Assembly: GCF_010614725.1 (NCBI RefSeq)
Contig: NZ_JAAEHL010000003.1
Coordinates: 1-64,000, forward strand
DNA length: 64,000 bases
Source of the DNA: Flavobacterium ajazii
GTDB taxonomy: Bacteria > Bacteroidota > Bacteroidia > Flavobacteriales > Flavobacteriaceae
Reading direction: 5' to 3'
A model generated the notes under the pieces. It was not told where the DNA came from and did not search any database. It worked only from the letters and a program-made list of their open reading frames with translations. The position numbers and the translations under genes are program-made. How positions within the stretch are numbered: position 1 is the stretch's first letter; each line of letters opens with the position of its first letter. This document shows, piece after piece, positions 1 through 8,947 of the stretch.

Positions 1-498
1 GATGGTGTTAATTCATCGCAACAAAACCAAACTGTAACTATTGCCGATACTACCGCTCCAGTTGCTGATGTTTCGACTTTGCCAACTGTAAACGCTCAAT
101 GTTCGGTTGCGAGTTTAACCGCTCCAACTGCTACGGACAATTGTGCAGGAAGTATTGTTGGAACAACCAATGTAGTTTTCCCAATCACGGCTTCCACAAC
201 CATAACTTGGACGTATTCGGACGGTGTTAATTCATCGCAACAAAATCAAACCATTACCATTCAAGACACCGCCGCTCCAGTTGCTGATGTTTCGACCTTG
301 CCAACTATAAACGCCCAATGTTCGGTTGCGAGTTTAACCGCTCCAACCGCTACGGACAATTGTGCAGGAACAATCACAGCAACAACAAATGCAGTGTTCC
401 CAATCACGGCTTCCACAACCATAACTTGGACGTATTCGGATGGGGTTAATTCATCCCAACAAAATCAAATTGTTACTATTCAAGACACCACTAAACCT
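1..498 (+). repeat. 219-bp in-frame tandem repeats in adhesin gene
   Basis: The phrase coding DGVNSSQQNQ recurs at bases 1, 220 and 439, an exact 219-bp (73-codon) period. Copies differ by only scattered substitutions. The array continues out of the window to the left, so the copy number is unknown. Confidence 0.9.
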
Positions 499-1251
499 AA
501 CATTTCTTGCATAAGTGATCAAACTTTATCATGTGACACAACAATACCCGATTTTAGAAACTTAATTTCGGCTATTGACAATTGTGATGATTCTCCAGTA
601 ATTACACAGAATCCTGCTGCTGGAACGACACTTATTAACGGTATGAACATAAAAATTACAGCTACTGATAAGAACGGAAACAGTTCGGAATGCAACTTTA
701 CAGTATTCGAAGAAGCCATTTGGGTAAACGCTGGGGATGATGTTTACATAAAAGAAGGCGAAAGCATTCAACTTCATGCAACAGCATCGGCTACAGGAAA
801 TTTTGAGTGGGATACAACTTCAAGCTTAGATAATTTGCATAGCGCCACTCCTTTTGCAACACCTTCGGAAACGACTACTTATAAGGTTGTTTTTAGAAAT
901 TCGAAAGGCTGTACCATAGAAGATAGTATCACCATTTTTGTAGAACAAACCCCAAAAGATGATACCAAATATGGTTTTTCTCCAAACGACGATGGAATAA
1001 ACGATTTTTGGAAAATTGATACTATAGAAGAATATCCTAATAACGAAGTTTACATATATAACCGATGGGGTGATTTGGTTTTTAATATTAAAAATTATGA
1101 CAATGCCAGTAATGTCTTTAGTGGTATTGCTAATAAAAAAAGAAGTCTAGGAGCCGATGTTTTACCCGAAGGAACTTACTTTTTTGACATTAAAATAAAC
1201 GGTAATCACCATCTTAAAAAAACCAAGGGATACCTTGTAATAAAACGATAA
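1..1251 (+). CDS. T9SS type B (gliding-associated CHU_C) repeat adhesin, 3' part
   Basis: The frame is open from base 1, so the 5' end lies outside the window; 416 codons remain. The first 160 residues are near-identical 73-residue repeats of HYR/Ig-like type (cysteine-containing, with the phrase SVASLTAPTATDNCAG). A further HYR-like unit (about 162-235) and a PKD-like stretch follow. The last ~95 residues (from KYGFSPNDDGINDFW to the end) are a gliding motility-associated C-terminal domain, the type B signal used by SprB-like adhesins. The protein is therefore expected to be exported by the type IX system and displayed on the surface. It lies 3 bp before a PorP/SprF gene, the usual partner of type B substrates. 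Family assignment is strong; the ligand is unknown. Confidence 0.9.
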   Translation, partial: DGVNSSQQNQTVTIADTTAPVADVSTLPTVNAQCSVASLTAPTATDNCAGSIVGTTNVVFPITASTTITWTYSDGVNSSQQNQTITIQDTAAPVADVSTLPTINAQCSVASLTAPTATDNCAGTITATTNAVFPITASTTITWTYSDGVNSSQQNQIVTIQDTTKPNISCISDQTLSCDTTIPDFRNLISAIDNCDDSPVITQNPAAGTTLINGMNIKITATDKNGNSSECNFTVFEEAIWVNAGDDVYIKEGESIQLHATASATGNFEWDTTSSLDNLHSATPFATPSETTTYKVVFRNSKGCTIEDSITIFVEQTPKDDTKYGFSPNDDGINDFWKIDTIEEYPNNEVYIYNRWGDLVFNIKNYDNASNVFSGIANKKRSLGADVLPEGTYFFDIKINGNHHLKKTKGYLVIKR

Positions 1252-1254
1252 ATA

Positions 1255-2190
1255 ATGAAAAACAACTTTTTTACACGGACTATTATTGCCGTTTTGTTTA
1301 CAATGCAACTTCAGTTTGTTTTTGCACAGCAAACCCCAGTTTTTGCTAATTACAGCTACAACACGGTGGTCATTAATCCCGCACATTCTGGTTATTATGA
1401 AGATGTTGATGTAACTTTTATAAATTCTGGATTCTTTAATTCGGTTGAGGGAAGTCCTAAAAACATAGGACTAACTGTAAATGCACCGCTGCGTTCCAAA
1501 CATTTGGGATTGGCAGCGGGAATTGCAAGAGACCAAATAGGAGTTACAACAGCAACTAGTTTTTTTGGTGCTTACTCGTACAAAATCTTCTTCGATTCGG
1601 AATACGACCAAGGAAGATGGTGGGCTTATGACCCTAATATCTTATCATTTGGAATTAGTGCAGGAGGCACCATGTACAGCGAAGATTTATTAAGTCTAAA
1701 AATCGAAAATGACCCTGAATTTCAAAACAATGTCAATGCCTTTGTTCCTACTGTTGGTCTTGGTCTTTTGTACAATAAAGATCATATTTATTGGGGAATT
1801 TCGGCACCCAATATATTAGGAAACTCGCTGTCTTCTGAAAGAAATATTAATTTAAAAAATCCTTTTTACAGCTATTTTGGCTATCGTTTTTTTACCACTC
1901 AATTAGAGGAAATACTTGTAAATCCAAGCATGCTGATTAAATATGTTCCTGGAGCACCACTTCAGGCCGATTTTAATCTAATGATAAACTACATCAATAA
2001 AGTAGAATTTGGAGCAGGATACCGTACCAGCGAAACCGTCAATTTGCTGGCAGGATTTCATTTAGGAACTAATTTTAAATTATTATACAATTACAGCTAT
2101 GCCCTAAAACAATATAATAATATCAATACCCACGGAATTATATTGAATTACAGGTTTGGCAAAGGGTACGAAGAAAAAGGTTTTAAATAA
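1255..2190 (+). CDS. PorP/SprF family type IX secretion membrane protein
   Basis: 311 residues with a signal peptide (about 1-25, ending FVFAQ) followed by QTPVFANYSYNTVVINPAHSGY, the characteristic opening of PorP/SprF outer-membrane barrels. The rest is rich in alternating aromatic and hydrophobic strands and glycine, consistent with a beta-barrel that ends in an aromatic strand (NYRFGKGY). Family members act at the outer membrane with one T9SS substrate; SprF is needed for SprB export. Its start is 3 bp after the stop of the type B adhesin, so the two are almost certainly cotranscribed and work as an adhesin/partner pair. A second such pair lies at 33.1-34.7 kb. Confidence 0.92.
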   Translation: MKNNFFTRTIIAVLFTMQLQFVFAQQTPVFANYSYNTVVINPAHSGYYEDVDVTFINSGFFNSVEGSPKNIGLTVNAPLRSKHLGLAAGIARDQIGVTTATSFFGAYSYKIFFDSEYDQGRWWAYDPNILSFGISAGGTMYSEDLLSLKIENDPEFQNNVNAFVPTVGLGLLYNKDHIYWGISAPNILGNSLSSERNINLKNPFYSYFGYRFFTTQLEEILVNPSMLIKYVPGAPLQADFNLMINYINKVEFGAGYRTSETVNLLAGFHLGTNFKLLYNYSYALKQYNNINTHGIILNYRFGKGYEEKGFK

Positions 2191-2371
2191 GATTCAATTA
2201 TTCTAATTTAATCAAAAATTTTACTAGGCTAATAATTCCATTTTTTATATTAACTAACCAATTTCAATATTTTAACATAACTCATTTACTATTAGCCTAC
2301 TTAAAATTTAAAAACTATACAATTTTTCAAGTAAAATTTAAAAATTTATTTATTTTATTAAGAATTATCTC

Positions 2372-2379
2372 TATATTTG
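2372..2379 (+). promoter_or_regulatory. Candidate -7 element upstream of the 857-aa gene
   Basis: TATATTTG matches the Bacteroidota -7 consensus TANNTTTG and lies 67 bp before the ATG at 2446. I see no convincing -33 TTG at the usual spacing. The rest of the 2191-2445 gap is AT-rich with no other feature. Confidence 0.4.
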
Positions 2380-2445
2380 AACTTGAAAAACAAAAATAAC
2401 AAGATTAAATTTGTTAAATAAATAATTTAAATAATTGCTAAAATT

Positions 2446-5019
2446 ATGATTCACTCTACCTCCATTTTCAGTTTTGCGACTATACGTAATGCATCAGACA
2501 AGAAAAAAATAGATCTTAATAAAAGTGTGATGCCAAGCACCGATTTATCAAAAAAAATAGTGCAAATCATAGAAACAAATAAATTAAGAGATGAAAAGAT
2601 TAAGGCTCTAAACACATTTTTAAAAAATTATGTAGAAGGTTCAAAATTTTTCAAAACAGAACACGAATTATCTAAACAAGTAGTGTCTGATCCAAACATT
2701 AAAGATAAAAAAACAACTGATCTTGTAGAACAATTATATGACAACATAGTAGTTAATGTCTTAATTGGAAACACTCAATCATTGGTATATAAACTCATAA
2801 TAGAAGAACTACAAACAATATTTCAAAAATTAAATGAAGAAACTATTAAAGATCCTAAAACAGTAAATATAATACTACCAAAAGGATTGTTACTTAATTT
2901 AGGCAAAAGTAATCTAACAGAATCTATAAATAAAAAAGAAACTGTTATCTCAAAAAAAACAACAGCTACTGAATCTGAAGAAAGATTAATTTCAAAACCA
3001 AGAACATTTATACAAGCTTCACATGGTAAATGGTATGATGCTGAACTAATGGGTAATTATATAGACATAAACCAGCAAACAGGCAATAATATTATGATAT
3101 ACAACGATGGCTGTCATACAAAAATTCCATTTCAAATTGCCGATTTAAGAGTTGTTGAAATTGAAACTATTGGTTATTTACCTAAGGAAATCGCACATGT
3201 AAATAATGTACAAGGCAATGAAAAACATACCAAAACTACCAGAAGATTAAAACGAATAGAAACTTTCGATTCATTTATTTCTGAGAACGAGATTACCAAA
3301 GAAACCGATACCCAATCTACCGAAAAATTTAGTATTGAACGTGAAGCTGCTCAAGTAAAAGAAGAGGAAAGCTCAATTAATGTAAATGCTAGTGTATCGG
3401 CTTCTTACGGTGTCGCCAAAGCTTCTTTGGATGCTGGTTTTCAGAATACCCAATCTGAGCAGACTGCAAACGCTACATCTCAGACATATGCCAAAGAAGT
3501 GGTACAAAAAGTGATCGATCGAGTAAGTAATAAAATTAGAAGTGAACGTAGTCTAAAAACGATAGAAGAATTTGAAGAAAATGTAGAGCATATTATAGAC
3601 AACACCAATTCGTCCGAACCTAAATCTTATGTCTACAGATGGCTTAGTAAAATTGTAAAAGGAACTTTGAAAAATTATGGCAAACGTTTAATTTTTCAAA
3701 TCGATATTGCACATCCATCCCATTATTATTTGTATCGCACCATGAATAGTCCAGTCGAAAAAGCCAACTATCCATTAGACCCTAGAATAGCCAAAATTAG
3801 AGATAATGAAATCACTGAAAAAGATGGCATTAAATTGTTTGATTATCTAAACCGAAATAATTATCAAGAGTTTGCTGATATTTATCAAGTAACCTTACCT
3901 TTTCCAAAAGATAAGGAATTGTTGATAGGTAAATCTTTCTGTGGAAAAGATGGTTTGATAGAAAAGGACATAATGGATATTGAAAAAGGCTACTGTGCAA
4001 TTGAAGTAAAAGCAGTTGACTTGAGAGACGATTGGAATGCCGACAGTCAGGTCGGTTATTTTATCGGTGTTGAGGGGCAATTTAATGGTCCTGGCGAACA
4101 TCATATGTGGGGAGGAGCAAGAGCATTTGGCTTAAATCGTTCCACAAAAAATATTGCTATTTCAGTTTTTTTCAAGGGTCCACATTATTCAATTCTAAAT
4201 CTAGAAATTAAACTAGAACTAACAGATGAAGGAGAATTGGCATGGAAACAAGAGTGCTACAAGTTATTAATTGAAGGATACAATACTCTTAAAGAAGCTG
4301 CAGATATAAAAATGAATTCATGGAATATTAATGATATTGATATGAATCCAACTAAAAAAAGAGAACTCATCGCATCAGAATTAAAAAGAGATGCTTTGAA
4401 AAAAATTCTTGATTGTAATATTGCCGGACTCAATTTTACTGTTAATGATGAATACATAATTGGTGAAGAATACAATCAAAGTTGCTGTGTAGATGCTATT
4501 AATGCAGAAAAAGTTCGTTTCATAGAAAACTGTTTTGATTTTAAAAACATGACCTATGAATTATTCCCATACTTTTATGGAAATAAAAATAACTGGGATG
4601 CACAACTAAAATTAAATGACGAAGATCCTCATTTTGAAGCATTCTTAAAAGCATCCTACGCTAGTATACAGATTCCGGTACACCGAGATACTATGAAAGA
4701 ACGTGCTGCTATCAATTTTATCTTAAACAATTCGATTGCAAACTATGCAGCTATACCTGCTAACGCACAAAATCTTATTGCTGAACTGGAAAATGAACCC
4801 GCAAGTCCTTTTGATTACGAAATTAATGCAAACCCTTCAATTCCACCTAAACCAATTACTACTGTAGATATTGGTATGTTTGAAGTCCCTACAGATCTTG
4901 TTATATTAGAATGTGGTACCGAAAGAGGTATTAAACCAAGAGAAGATCATGCTCTTTCTACAGCTATATTAGATCAATTTAAATCGCCTGCTATTATCGC
5001 TGATCCTTGTGTACATTAA
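2446..5019 (+). CDS. Large cytoplasmic-type protein of unknown family, paired with patatin
   Basis: 857 residues, no signal peptide and no obvious membrane segment. Visible layout: a charged helical N-terminus (about 20-150), a strand-rich block (about 185-245), and at about 242 the phrase GYLPKEIAHVNNV followed by a basic/acidic stretch (RRLKR, then many E and T). Next is an Ala/Ser-rich segment (about 305-345, SASYGVAKASLDAG), a helical stretch (EEFEENVEHIIDN), and a C-terminal half with a possible beta-sandwich segment around MWGGARAFGLNR (about 550). I do not recognise the family. It lies 89 bp before a patatin gene with no terminator between, suggesting a two-gene unit. The lack of an export signal fits either an intracellular role or a contractile-injection or type VI payload; that is inference only. 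Confidence 0.75.
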   Translation: MIHSTSIFSFATIRNASDKKKIDLNKSVMPSTDLSKKIVQIIETNKLRDEKIKALNTFLKNYVEGSKFFKTEHELSKQVVSDPNIKDKKTTDLVEQLYDNIVVNVLIGNTQSLVYKLIIEELQTIFQKLNEETIKDPKTVNIILPKGLLLNLGKSNLTESINKKETVISKKTTATESEERLISKPRTFIQASHGKWYDAELMGNYIDINQQTGNNIMIYNDGCHTKIPFQIADLRVVEIETIGYLPKEIAHVNNVQGNEKHTKTTRRLKRIETFDSFISENEITKETDTQSTEKFSIEREAAQVKEEESSINVNASVSASYGVAKASLDAGFQNTQSEQTANATSQTYAKEVVQKVIDRVSNKIRSERSLKTIEEFEENVEHIIDNTNSSEPKSYVYRWLSKIVKGTLKNYGKRLIFQIDIAHPSHYYLYRTMNSPVEKANYPLDPRIAKIRDNEITEKDGIKLFDYLNRNNYQEFADIYQVTLPFPKDKELLIGKSFCGKDGLIEKDIMDIEKGYCAIEVKAVDLRDDWNADSQVGYFIGVEGQFNGPGEHHMWGGARAFGLNRSTKNIAISVFFKGPHYSILNLEIKLELTDEGELAWKQECYKLLIEGYNTLKEAADIKMNSWNINDIDMNPTKKRELIASELKRDALKKILDCNIAGLNFTVNDEYIIGEEYNQSCCVDAINAEKVRFIENCFDFKNMTYELFPYFYGNKNNWDAQLKLNDEDPHFEAFLKASYASIQIPVHRDTMKERAAINFILNNSIANYAAIPANAQNLIAELENEPASPFDYEINANPSIPPKPITTVDIGMFEVPTDLVILECGTERGIKPREDHALSTAILDQFKSPAIIADPCVH

Positions 5020-5108
5020 AAATGAAAAAATAATTTGAGAATACTATTTTGAAATAATCAAATTTACAACGAATCATTTTGGAGACGGTATCTATAAAAT
5101 ATTAAGGA

Positions 5109-7316
5109 ATGGCAAAAATAGAATTTAAAGAGTTAGAGCATATAGCTCTTGAAGGTGGCGGAGCAAAAGGCGTTGTTTATCTTGGTGCTATTGAGGCATT
5201 AGAAGAAAAAATGGAAGAAATTTGGCGTAAAGGTGAAGTTTTAAAAATGATTGAAGAAATAACACCTCACCTATCTCCTATACATAAAAAAGTAAAATAC
5301 AATTCACTTTACAATGATTTAAAAAAAATAAACAGACCCAGTATTTTAAATTATTTCGACATCAACGGGCAACAACAAACTAAAATCAAAAGTATAGCAG
5401 GTTCATCCGCGGGAGCAATAACAGCTTTAGCACTAACATTGGGGCTAAACTCAAGTGATATAGAAAAAGTGCTAAATTATCCCTTTACTAATTTTTTAGA
5501 AGAGAAAGCTGTTGGTAAATACCGCATGATTGACAACTTGGGAAATTTAAAAATCGCACAAGATCATTATAAAAAAGTTGGTGGAGGTGAAAAACAACAG
5601 GAAAAATTTGAGTATCAGTTTAACCGTTATGCAAAAGTAAACGGAGAAATACCTAAGCTAATTTTACGTCAAACTCTAGTTGGTACAATTTTAGAAACTA
5701 TCTTTTCAGGAGTAATCCATAAAATAGATGCAATTCAAAAAACGATTTCTCAAGACAATTTTAGAGATTTTATCCAACTACCATTACCAGGACCAGGATG
5801 GATTGATAGGCGCTTTGGTTATATAAAATCAATAGGAGTTTACAAATTTTTACAAATTCTTTTTACAGAAGGTCTATTTAGAAAGACGTTTCGAAAGCCA
5901 TTGAAACTGGAAATAGATACTATTTGTAACCTAATTTGGGACAGAGGTATGTTTGCCGGCTTTAGTGTTAGAGAATTTTTTTTTGATCTTATTATTTACG
6001 CAGCGACGAGAGATACTCATTTTCAGCGAGGACTTTTAGAAAAAAAGTTGTTTACCAAAACAGAAATTGATGATATTAATAAAGCATACAAACATTTCGA
6101 AATAGGAAAAAGACCAGATGCCAAATTGGGACATGAAAGATATTTTAAATATTTGCAAAGTCTTACTTTTGATGATTTCTACAAAATTACAAATATCAAC
6201 CTTGGATTTAATGTAACCAACATGACCCACGGAACATCCTTGCTTTTTTCACACAAACATACCCCAAATTTTTTACTCTTGGAAGCCGCTGCTGCATCTA
6301 TGACAATACCTCCAGCGATAAAGCCTTTGTACACAGAATTGGATGTTTTTGAATTTAACAAAGAAAAAATTCCTGAAAAAATAATTCAAGGCAAAAATTT
6401 CGATATGGATATGTATCAAATTCACGAGTTTGCTGTAAAGAAATATATTTCAGTAAAGAATAAAGCAGGTATACACATTGACACAAATAATTCAATAAAC
6501 AATAGTGGGTATTTAAACCTAATGCGAGAAGTTTTTAATTATCAAAATTTCAAAGATGAAGAAATAACTGTTGATGAAAAAAATATTATTCCCGTAACAA
6601 AAGATTTGATAAAGTATTATTACAATTCTGCCTACAAAGGTATGCTTGTAGATGGAGGTACAGTAAATAACATTCCCTATAGTTTTTTTAGAGAAGAAAA
6701 TTTAGTTAACGAAATGCCTCTTCCTCCTAAAATTAAAAATGACATTTCTAGTATGCAAGGAGTATTGGCTCTTAAACTAGATGGCCTATTTCCTCCGGAA
6801 ATTTATATTGCTTTTAATGAAGCCATGGATAAGATTTTAAAAGAAGATGCAGAAAAAAAAGATACAGAAAAAAAAGATACAGAAAAAAAAATAAACAGAA
6901 AAGTTTTAAAGCGTTCTTATAACGATCATTGGATGGATATTGATGGAACAAGGCAAAGAAAAATCAATACCAAAATTGAATCTGAAGCTAAAAGAATTTT
7001 ATCAATAAACAAAATTAACATAAAAGAATATGGAACATTTCAAGACATCATATTTAAACTTCTAAAATCATATGCTGCTGAAAAAAGTATACCGCCATGG
7101 AAAAAGCAGGTAAGTATTCTATCATTGGTTGGGACACTACAACATAATCTATCTGAAACGAACCAAATCAAATACCTATCAGATCACAATCATATTATCC
7201 CTTTATACAGCTATGGAATTGACACCTATGACTTTGAGTTAAACAAATTTACAAACTTAATTAATTTATCCAACCGAAAAGCCAAAACAGCTGTTTTAAA
7301 ATATTTTGATACGTAA
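5109..7316 (+). CDS. Patatin-like phospholipase with a large insert
   Basis: 735 residues. The patatin elements are all present: the glycine-rich oxyanion motif EGGGAKG at 15-21, the nucleophile elbow GSSAG with Ser100, and the catalytic-dyad Asp in DGGTVNNIP (Asp515). The family hydrolyses acyl esters of phospholipids. The distance between Ser and Asp (about 415 residues) is far longer than in compact patatins, so a large extra domain of unknown role is inserted, and about 200 residues follow the Asp. There is no signal peptide. A 15-bp tandem repeat codes DAEKK DTEKK DTEKK near 580. It sits 89 bp after the 857-residue gene. Bacterial patatins are often toxins or injected effectors (for example ExoU); that role is inferred, not shown. 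Confidence 0.88.
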   Translation: MAKIEFKELEHIALEGGGAKGVVYLGAIEALEEKMEEIWRKGEVLKMIEEITPHLSPIHKKVKYNSLYNDLKKINRPSILNYFDINGQQQTKIKSIAGSSAGAITALALTLGLNSSDIEKVLNYPFTNFLEEKAVGKYRMIDNLGNLKIAQDHYKKVGGGEKQQEKFEYQFNRYAKVNGEIPKLILRQTLVGTILETIFSGVIHKIDAIQKTISQDNFRDFIQLPLPGPGWIDRRFGYIKSIGVYKFLQILFTEGLFRKTFRKPLKLEIDTICNLIWDRGMFAGFSVREFFFDLIIYAATRDTHFQRGLLEKKLFTKTEIDDINKAYKHFEIGKRPDAKLGHERYFKYLQSLTFDDFYKITNINLGFNVTNMTHGTSLLFSHKHTPNFLLLEAAAASMTIPPAIKPLYTELDVFEFNKEKIPEKIIQGKNFDMDMYQIHEFAVKKYISVKNKAGIHIDTNNSINNSGYLNLMREVFNYQNFKDEEITVDEKNIIPVTKDLIKYYYNSAYKGMLVDGGTVNNIPYSFFREENLVNEMPLPPKIKNDISSMQGVLALKLDGLFPPEIYIAFNEAMDKILKEDAEKKDTEKKDTEKKINRKVLKRSYNDHWMDIDGTRQRKINTKIESEAKRILSINKINIKEYGTFQDIIFKLLKSYAAEKSIPPWKKQVSILSLVGTLQHNLSETNQIKYLSDHNHIIPLYSYGIDTYDFELNKFTNLINLSNRKAKTAVLKYFDT
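6846..6890 (+). repeat. 15-bp tandem repeat, three copies, with A8 runs
   Basis: Three in-frame 15-bp units (GATRCAG followed by A8) encode DAEKK, DTEKK, DTEKK inside the patatin gene. Copy-number change would keep the frame, whereas slippage within an A8 run would break it. Confidence 0.85.
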
Positions 7317-7491
7317 ATACAAAAAAATAACCCTATTCTAAAAATAGTTAACTTTGAAATCACACACAAGTTCAGCAGAAAAATTATTCATTCAATCTTA
7401 ATTTGAAAAGGACAAAATCGAAACCCTAAAAAAATTAAAAATGATGCCCAACAGAAGTCAAATTGATTTTATATATAGAGTCTAGAAACAA

Positions 7492-7526
7492 AAAGCGATA
7501 ATTCATTTTATTAGAATTATCGCTTT
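7492..7526. terminator. Bidirectional intrinsic terminator
   Basis: Perfect 13-bp arms AAAGCGATAATTC (7492-7504) and GAATTATCGCTTT (7514-7526) with a 9-nt loop, T-rich on either side. It lies between the rightward patatin gene and the leftward lipoprotein gene and could end both transcripts. The rest of the 7317-7557 gap shows nothing else. Confidence 0.75.
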
Positions 7527-7557
7527 CTTTGTTAAAACAAACTAAATAATACGATTT

Positions 7558-7956
7558 TTATTGGAGATTATATTGGGCAGTTGCTGACAACGCTTTCCCT
7601 GTAGATGTCGCCTCTTTTTTTAATATTCCATCTACATAAATTTGAACTTTAAGTGTTGATGATGTAGAAGCTCCAACTCCGTTCATCACAATGTTAGCTA
7701 CGTATGCATTTGCTGGCACAACAATCTCCGAGCTATTCCAAGTTGTTCCACTAAGACTTGATGCGGTTGTTAAACTGGTATCATACCCATAAACAACCAT
7801 TCCTACATTAGCATCAGAAGAAGTTACAGCTTTGAATACGACCTTTTTTGAAGTATTAGATGAAGCAGGTGAATCATCATCACTATTACAAGAAGTTAAT
7901 AGCAATGTAGAAAATAATAATAGAAATAATGCTTTTTGCGAAAATAGATTTTTCAT
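7558..7956 (-). CDS. Small lipoprotein of unknown function
   Basis: 132 residues from the ATG at 7956 (MKNLFSQK); an upstream ATG at 7977 would add seven residues. The chosen start puts the hydrophobic stretch at the extreme N-terminus. The lipobox LLTSC gives Cys23, followed by NSDDDS, the acidic tail after the lipidated Cys that is common in Bacteroidota surface lipoproteins. The remaining ~100 residues look like a single small beta-sandwich (short alternating strands, V/T-rich, e.g. KVQIYVDGILKK). No catalytic motif is visible and I do not recognise a family. It ends next to the shared terminator at 7.5 kb. Confidence 0.8.
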   Translation of the reverse strand: MKNLFSQKALFLLLFSTLLLTSCNSDDDSPASSNTSKKVVFKAVTSSDANVGMVVYGYDTSLTTASSLSGTTWNSSEIVVPANAYVANIVMNGVGASTSSTLKVQIYVDGILKKEATSTGKALSATAQYNLQ

Positions 7957-8179
7957 TTTTTTTGGTTTTGAATTCATAAATTTTAATTTGATTGTTATAA
8001 GTTAATTCATGCTGTATAGAGATTAATAAATAAAAAGGTTGCATCCCCTTTTTTTTATAAATTCTATTTTTTTAATGTGTACACCACGTTGTAATTTAAG
8101 TTAAAGAAGTTTTTTTGTCATATCTGTAATTATCTAAATGATTCTTGTTATTAGCAACTACTCTTTTGAATAATTATTT

Positions 8180-8674
8180 TTAAAGTTTATATGTAATGCC
8201 AATTTTACCTCCGCTTGTTGCATTACCTCCCCCAAGCTCAAAATTTACTGCAATCTTTTGATTGAAAAAATACCTGCCGCCCACTTGTCCAGCGACTCCA
8301 AATGGTTTATCATCTACAAACGAAGTATTAGTATCTGCATCTTTTATAGTCCAATTATAATAGTTTACGCTTAAGCCTGCATAGCAGTCCCACTTGTTTT
8401 GAATATTTAAAACTTTATTAAAATGATAGTTAGCATTAACTTGTAAACCAAGAATAGTACTTTTAATATCATATATTTTATAGGATTGATAAGATGCTTC
8501 CGCACCAATAGTTATATTATCTGTAATTCCGTAGTCCAATCCTATATATATTGGCGTACCCCATCCGGAAGAACCAAACCCTGCATTTAATTGTATTTTT
8601 TGCTTTTCCAAAGGTGCTTGAGCTTTAGAAACTGTAATTGCTAATAATGATAAAAAAAGAAATAAATTTTTCAT
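8180..8674 (-). CDS. Small outer-membrane beta-barrel protein
   Basis: 164 residues. Signal peptide at 1-19 (MKNLFLFLSLLAITVSKAQ, ending at an AQ cleavage site). The mature part is a run of amphipathic strands (IQLNAGFG, PIYIGLDYGI, ITIGAEASYQSYKIY, LQVNANYHF, AGLSVNYYNW, FGVAGQVGGRYFF, AVNFELGGG, GKIGITYKL). This is typical of an eight-stranded outer-membrane beta-barrel of OmpW/OmpX size. Function unknown. It is divergent from the two-component operon, and the palindrome at 8794-8809 lies in the shared upstream region, so the two-component system may control it. Confidence 0.8.
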   Translation of the reverse strand: MKNLFLFLSLLAITVSKAQAPLEKQKIQLNAGFGSSGWGTPIYIGLDYGITDNITIGAEASYQSYKIYDIKSTILGLQVNANYHFNKVLNIQNKWDCYAGLSVNYYNWTIKDADTNTSFVDDKPFGVAGQVGGRYFFNQKIAVNFELGGGNATSGGKIGITYKL

Positions 8675-8793
8675 AAGAAATGATTTTTTTAATATTTTTT
8701 AGTTGTTATTGTTTAATAAAAAAGACTATTAGTCTTCACAATATTACTTTATAATTTGAGGGGGACAAATACCTATAAAAAAGTAATTATTTT

Positions 8794-8809
8794 TACCTGA
8801 TTTCAGGTA
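8794..8809. promoter_or_regulatory. 16-bp palindrome, candidate operator of the adjacent response regulator
   Basis: TACCTGA-TT-TCAGGTA is a perfect inverted repeat with 7-bp arms. It lies in the divergent region between the barrel gene and the kinase gene, about 34 bp upstream of the candidate -7 element at 8843. That is a typical activator position. A near-copy (TACCTAAAATCAGGTA) lies at 11865-11880 on the other side of the operon. LuxR/NarL-type regulators bind such dyads; the assignment is inferred. Confidence 0.5.
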
Positions 8810-8842
8810 GTTTTATCTAGTTAAGATTTAGCTTCTAATTTG

Positions 8843-8850
8843 TATTTTTG
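8843..8850 (+). promoter_or_regulatory. Candidate -7 element for the two-component operon
   Basis: TATTTTTG fits TANNTTTG, 98 bp before the kinase ATG. No clear -33 TTG is seen; the palindrome at 8794-8809 lies where an activator could compensate for a weak -33. Confidence 0.45.
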
Positions 8851-8947
8851 AAACCACATTTGTTATCGAAAGGCTTATTCAACTTTACTTTATTGTTTCT
8901 CCCTATAGTGTGTTGCCTGCTATCACACTAATATAAATGTTAGATCT

